From the NCBI RefSeq assembly GCF_024362325.1, contig NZ_CP101497.1, positions 2,108,001-2,172,000 on the forward strand: 64,000 bases of DNA. Direction: 5' to 3'. Each line of letters starts with the position of its first letter. The first letter of the stretch is position 1. This DNA is from Microcella humidisoli. Its GTDB lineage: Bacteria > Actinomycetota > Actinomycetes > Actinomycetales > Microbacteriaceae. Made by a program: the position numbers and the translations under genes. The notes under the pieces are model-generated. The model had not been told where the DNA came from and made no database searches. It worked only from the letters and a program-made list of their open reading frames with translations. Shown in pieces: positions 61,751 to 64,000 of this stretch.

Positions 61751-63444
61751 TCGAGGAGATCTCCATCCGTCATCTCGGGGTCATCGGCGAGGCGCGCCTG
61801 CCGCTCGGGCCGGGCTTCACCGCGCTCACGGGTGAGACGGGCGCGGGCAAGACCATGGTCGTCACGGCGCTCGGCCTGCTGCTCGGCGACCGCGCCGACA
61901 CCGGGGCGATCCGCTCGGGCTCGGGCCAGGCGCTCGTCGAAGGCCACTGGCACGTCGACGAGCACGGCGCGGTGGCCGAGCGCGTGCGCGACGCCGGAGG
62001 AGACCTCGATGGCGGTGCGCTCATCCTCAGCCGCTCGATTTCGCAGGAGGGCCGCTCGCGCGCGGTCGTCGGCGGGCGTTCGACGCCCGTCGGCGTGCTC
62101 AACGAGATCGGCCAGCAGCTCGTCGTTGTGCACGGGCAGAGCGACCAGATCCGCCTCAAGTCGGCGACGGCGCAGCGCGAGGCGCTCGACCGCTTCGCCG
62201 GCCCCGAGCTCGCGAGCGTGCTCGGCGACTACCAGGAGGTCTTCCGGCGCTGGAACGACGCCCAGGCCGAGCTCGACGTGCTCGTCGCCGAGCGCGACCG
62301 CCGCGCGCGTGAGGCGGAGGACTTGCGCCTCGCGATGACCGAGATCGAGGCTGCCGCCCCGCGTCGGGGGGAGGACGTCGAGCTCGCCGAGCGCGCCGAC
62401 CGCCTCACCAACATCGAAGACCTGCGGCTCGCCGCCGCACAGGCCCATGAACTCATCTCGAGCGAGAGCCTCGATGAGGCGCGGGATGCCCTCTCGCTGC
62501 TCGACAGCGCGCGACGCACGATCGACCGCGTGTCGGGGCACGACCCCGAGCTCGTGCCGATCGCCGAGGCCATCGCCAATGCGGGTTTCGTCGTGGGCGA
62601 GCTCGCCACGCAGCTCTCGTCCTACCTCGCCTCGCTCGACAGCGACGGTGGGCGCGAGCTCGAGACCGTGCAAGAGCGGCGGGCCGAGCTCGCCGTGCTC
62701 ATGCGCAAGTACGGCCCCTCGCTCGACGAGGTCATCGACTACCTCGACTCGGGCAGCGGTCGGCTCATGGAGCTCGACCACGACACCGACCGCATCGAGT
62801 CGCTGCGCGCTGAGGTCGACGCCGATCGAGCCCGCGTCATGATGCTCGCCGACCGGCTGAGCGACCTGCGGCGCGTGGCGGGCATCCGTCTGTCGGAGCG
62901 CGTGACGGGCGAGCTCGCCGCGCTCGCGATGGGCTCGGCGCGCATCACGGTCGAGGTCACCCATCGCGAGGAGTACACGGCGAGCGGCCGTGATGTCGTC
63001 GCCATCCTGCTGCAGCCGCACCCGGGCGCCGAGCCGCGCCCGCTCGGCCGTGGTGCGTCGGGCGGCGAGCTCTCGCGGGTCATGCTCGCGCTCGAGGTCG
63101 TCATCGCGGCGACCGACCCCGTGCCGACGTTCATCTTCGACGAGGTGGATGCCGGCGTCGGCGGTGCGAGCGCCATCGAGATCGGGCGGCGCCTGGCGCG
63201 CCTCGCGCAGACCGCTCAGGTCATCGTCGTCACGCACCTCGCGCAGGTCGCCGCGTTCGCGACGAACCACTTGCGCGTCGTGAAAGACAGCGACGGGCAC
63301 GTGACCGCATCGAGCGTGCAGCAGCTGCAGGGCGATGAGCGCATCGCCGAGATGGCGCGGCTGCTGAGCGGCCTGCCCGACAGCGAGTCGGGCCTGACGC
63401 ACGCGCGCGAGCTCATCGAGACGGCGCGCGAGCTCGTCGGCTGA
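61747..63444 (+). CDS. recN: DNA repair protein RecN
   Basis: RecN is an SMC-like ATPase that acts early in double-strand-break repair. This 565-residue protein has Walker A TGETGAGKTMVV, the VHGQSDQIRLKS segment, a long coiled coil (residues about 155-345), the ABC signature RGASGGELSRVMLAL and Walker B PTFIFDEVDAGVGG. No SOS box is seen in front of it because it is the last gene of the tlyA-nadK-recN operon. It is convergent with the partial gene at the right edge. Confidence 0.95.
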   Translation: MIEEISIRHLGVIGEARLPLGPGFTALTGETGAGKTMVVTALGLLLGDRADTGAIRSGSGQALVEGHWHVDEHGAVAERVRDAGGDLDGGALILSRSISQEGRSRAVVGGRSTPVGVLNEIGQQLVVVHGQSDQIRLKSATAQREALDRFAGPELASVLGDYQEVFRRWNDAQAELDVLVAERDRRAREAEDLRLAMTEIEAAAPRRGEDVELAERADRLTNIEDLRLAAAQAHELISSESLDEARDALSLLDSARRTIDRVSGHDPELVPIAEAIANAGFVVGELATQLSSYLASLDSDGGRELETVQERRAELAVLMRKYGPSLDEVIDYLDSGSGRLMELDHDTDRIESLRAEVDADRARVMMLADRLSDLRRVAGIRLSERVTGELAALAMGSARITVEVTHREEYTASGRDVVAILLQPHPGAEPRPLGRGASGGELSRVMLALEVVIAATDPVPTFIFDEVDAGVGGASAIEIGRRLARLAQTAQVIVVTHLAQVAAFATNHLRVVKDSDGHVTASSVQQLQGDERIAEMARLLSGLPDSESGLTHARELIETARELVG

Positions 63445-63496
63445 CCGGGAACGCGCGCCCCGATCGGCTGAGGCGACCGCGGACGAGCGCCGCGTC

Positions 63497-63523
63497 GGCG
63501 ACGCGTGCCTGAGGCTCGTCGCC
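63497..63523. terminator. Weak terminator candidate between recN and the partial gene
   Basis: GGCGACG (63497-63503) and CGTCGCC (63517-63523) form a 7-bp stem with a 13-base loop between two convergent stops. Confidence 0.3.
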
Positions 63524-63530
63524 GGGGCGC

Positions 63531-64000
63531 TCAGTCGCCGATCGGGATGCTGGTCTGCTGCGCGGAGCCGTCGCGCTCCTCGAACCGCACCGCCAGGGTC
63601 ACCGCCCCCGAGCCGACGCCGTCGGGCACGCCGAGCACGTGCGTCGTGGGTCCGAAGTCGGCGGTGCACACCCGCCCGGCCGGCAGCGGCCCGAAGACGA
63701 GCGACAGCTGGGCCTCATCGACGAGGGTGAGGGAGGTGGCCGGCGGCGGGCAGCTCGAGCTTCCCCACGTGATGACCCGCAACGATTGCCGCTCGGGCCC
63801 CCAGAACGCGAGCGGCTCGCCGCTCTCGAGCGCGTCGGGCGGCAGCGTGATGTCATCCGGCGCACCGCGCAGCGTCTGCACGGCGATCGTCGCCGGTTCA
63901 GTCCAGGGCCAGAGCTCTGCCGTGCTCAGGGTGGGGTCGGCGGCGCCGAAGGCGTCGAGAAAACGCGTGATCTCAGCGGTGTACGGGCCATCACCCTGCC
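63531..64000 (-). CDS. Hypothetical protein, C-terminal part (cut by window end)
   Basis: This is the C-terminal 155 residues of a gene that begins beyond the right edge; the frame is open through the last base. Visible segments include ITRFLDAFGAADPTLSTAEL, then GEPLAFWGPERQSLRVITWG and FGPLPAGRVCTADFGPTTHVL. It contains two Cys residues (SSCPPP and RVCTADF) that could pair, beta-rich character and no recognised domain. It may be an extracytoplasmic domain, but the signal region is not in the window. Confidence 0.6.
   Translation of the reverse strand, partial: QGDGPYTAEITRFLDAFGAADPTLSTAELWPWTEPATIAVQTLRGAPDDITLPPDALESGEPLAFWGPERQSLRVITWGSSSCPPPATSLTLVDEAQLSLVFGPLPAGRVCTADFGPTTHVLGVPDGVGSGAVTLAVRFEERDGSAQQTSIPIGD

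Overview
The window comes from a high-GC actinobacterial chromosome, most likely a member of the Microbacteriaceae. The evidence is very high third-position GC, many GTG starts, a 16S/23S/5S operon with no tRNA in its spacer, and gene orders characteristic of this lineage: cinA-clgR-DUF3046-recA-recX, miaB-miaA-dapF-hflX-lexA, infC-rpmI-rplT, pheST and argCJBDFH. A microbial rhodopsin at the left edge fits planktonic or surface-exposed Microbacteriaceae. I see no prophage, insertion sequence, CRISPR array or tRNA gene.

Layout. 1-3.9 kb: end of a proton-pump type rhodopsin, an aldo/keto reductase, a TetR regulator with a perfect palindromic operator, a histidine phosphatase and an MpaB-type oxygenase. 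4.0-6.3 kb: a compact sulfur operon (CoA-disulfide reductase fused to rhodanese, a second rhodanese, and a CsoR/CstR-type regulator) headed by a perfect CsoR-family operator. 6.3-13 kb: membrane proteins, GNAT, dapB, SDR epimerase, OsmC, DUF4395/thioredoxin pair, thyX, and a DUF559-type nuclease gene flanked by repeated motifs. 13-24.8 kb: dapA-rnj, a lipoprotein, ftsK, pgsA, cinA domain, clgR, DUF3046, recA, recX, miaB. 24.9-34.7 kb: miaA, dapF, a methyltransferase, hflX, lexA divergent from an SOS-type LysM protein, hisC-hisB-hisH-priA, an SseB-domain protein and a DUF1844 protein. 34.9-41.6 kb: infC-rpmI-rplT, a TrmH-family methyltransferase, pheS-pheT, DUF937. 41.7-51.7 kb: argCJBDF-argH, a 3-methyladenine glycosylase, a membrane protein plus SatD-family pair, tyrS. 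51.7-57.6 kb: the rRNA operon with two candidate promoters. 57.7-64 kb: a TPR protein with a hexapeptide minisatellite, HAD-IIA phosphatase, small ORF, tlyA, NAD kinase, recN and a partial unknown gene.

Functionally the window is mostly core metabolism (lysine/diaminopimelate, histidine, arginine), translation and DNA repair. The SOS network is visible as recA, lexA and the LysM gene, each preceded by LexA-type sites. A recurrent theme is transcription initiation close to or at the start codon: at least fifteen genes have a TANNNT hexamer ending 6-7 bases before an ATG or GTG, the pattern expected for leaderless mRNAs in Actinobacteria. The points most worth following up are the repeat-flanked nuclease, the SatD/membrane pair with its direct-repeat operator candidate, the hairpin-rich leader of the SOS LysM gene and the sulfur operon with its regulator lacking the copper-binding His.
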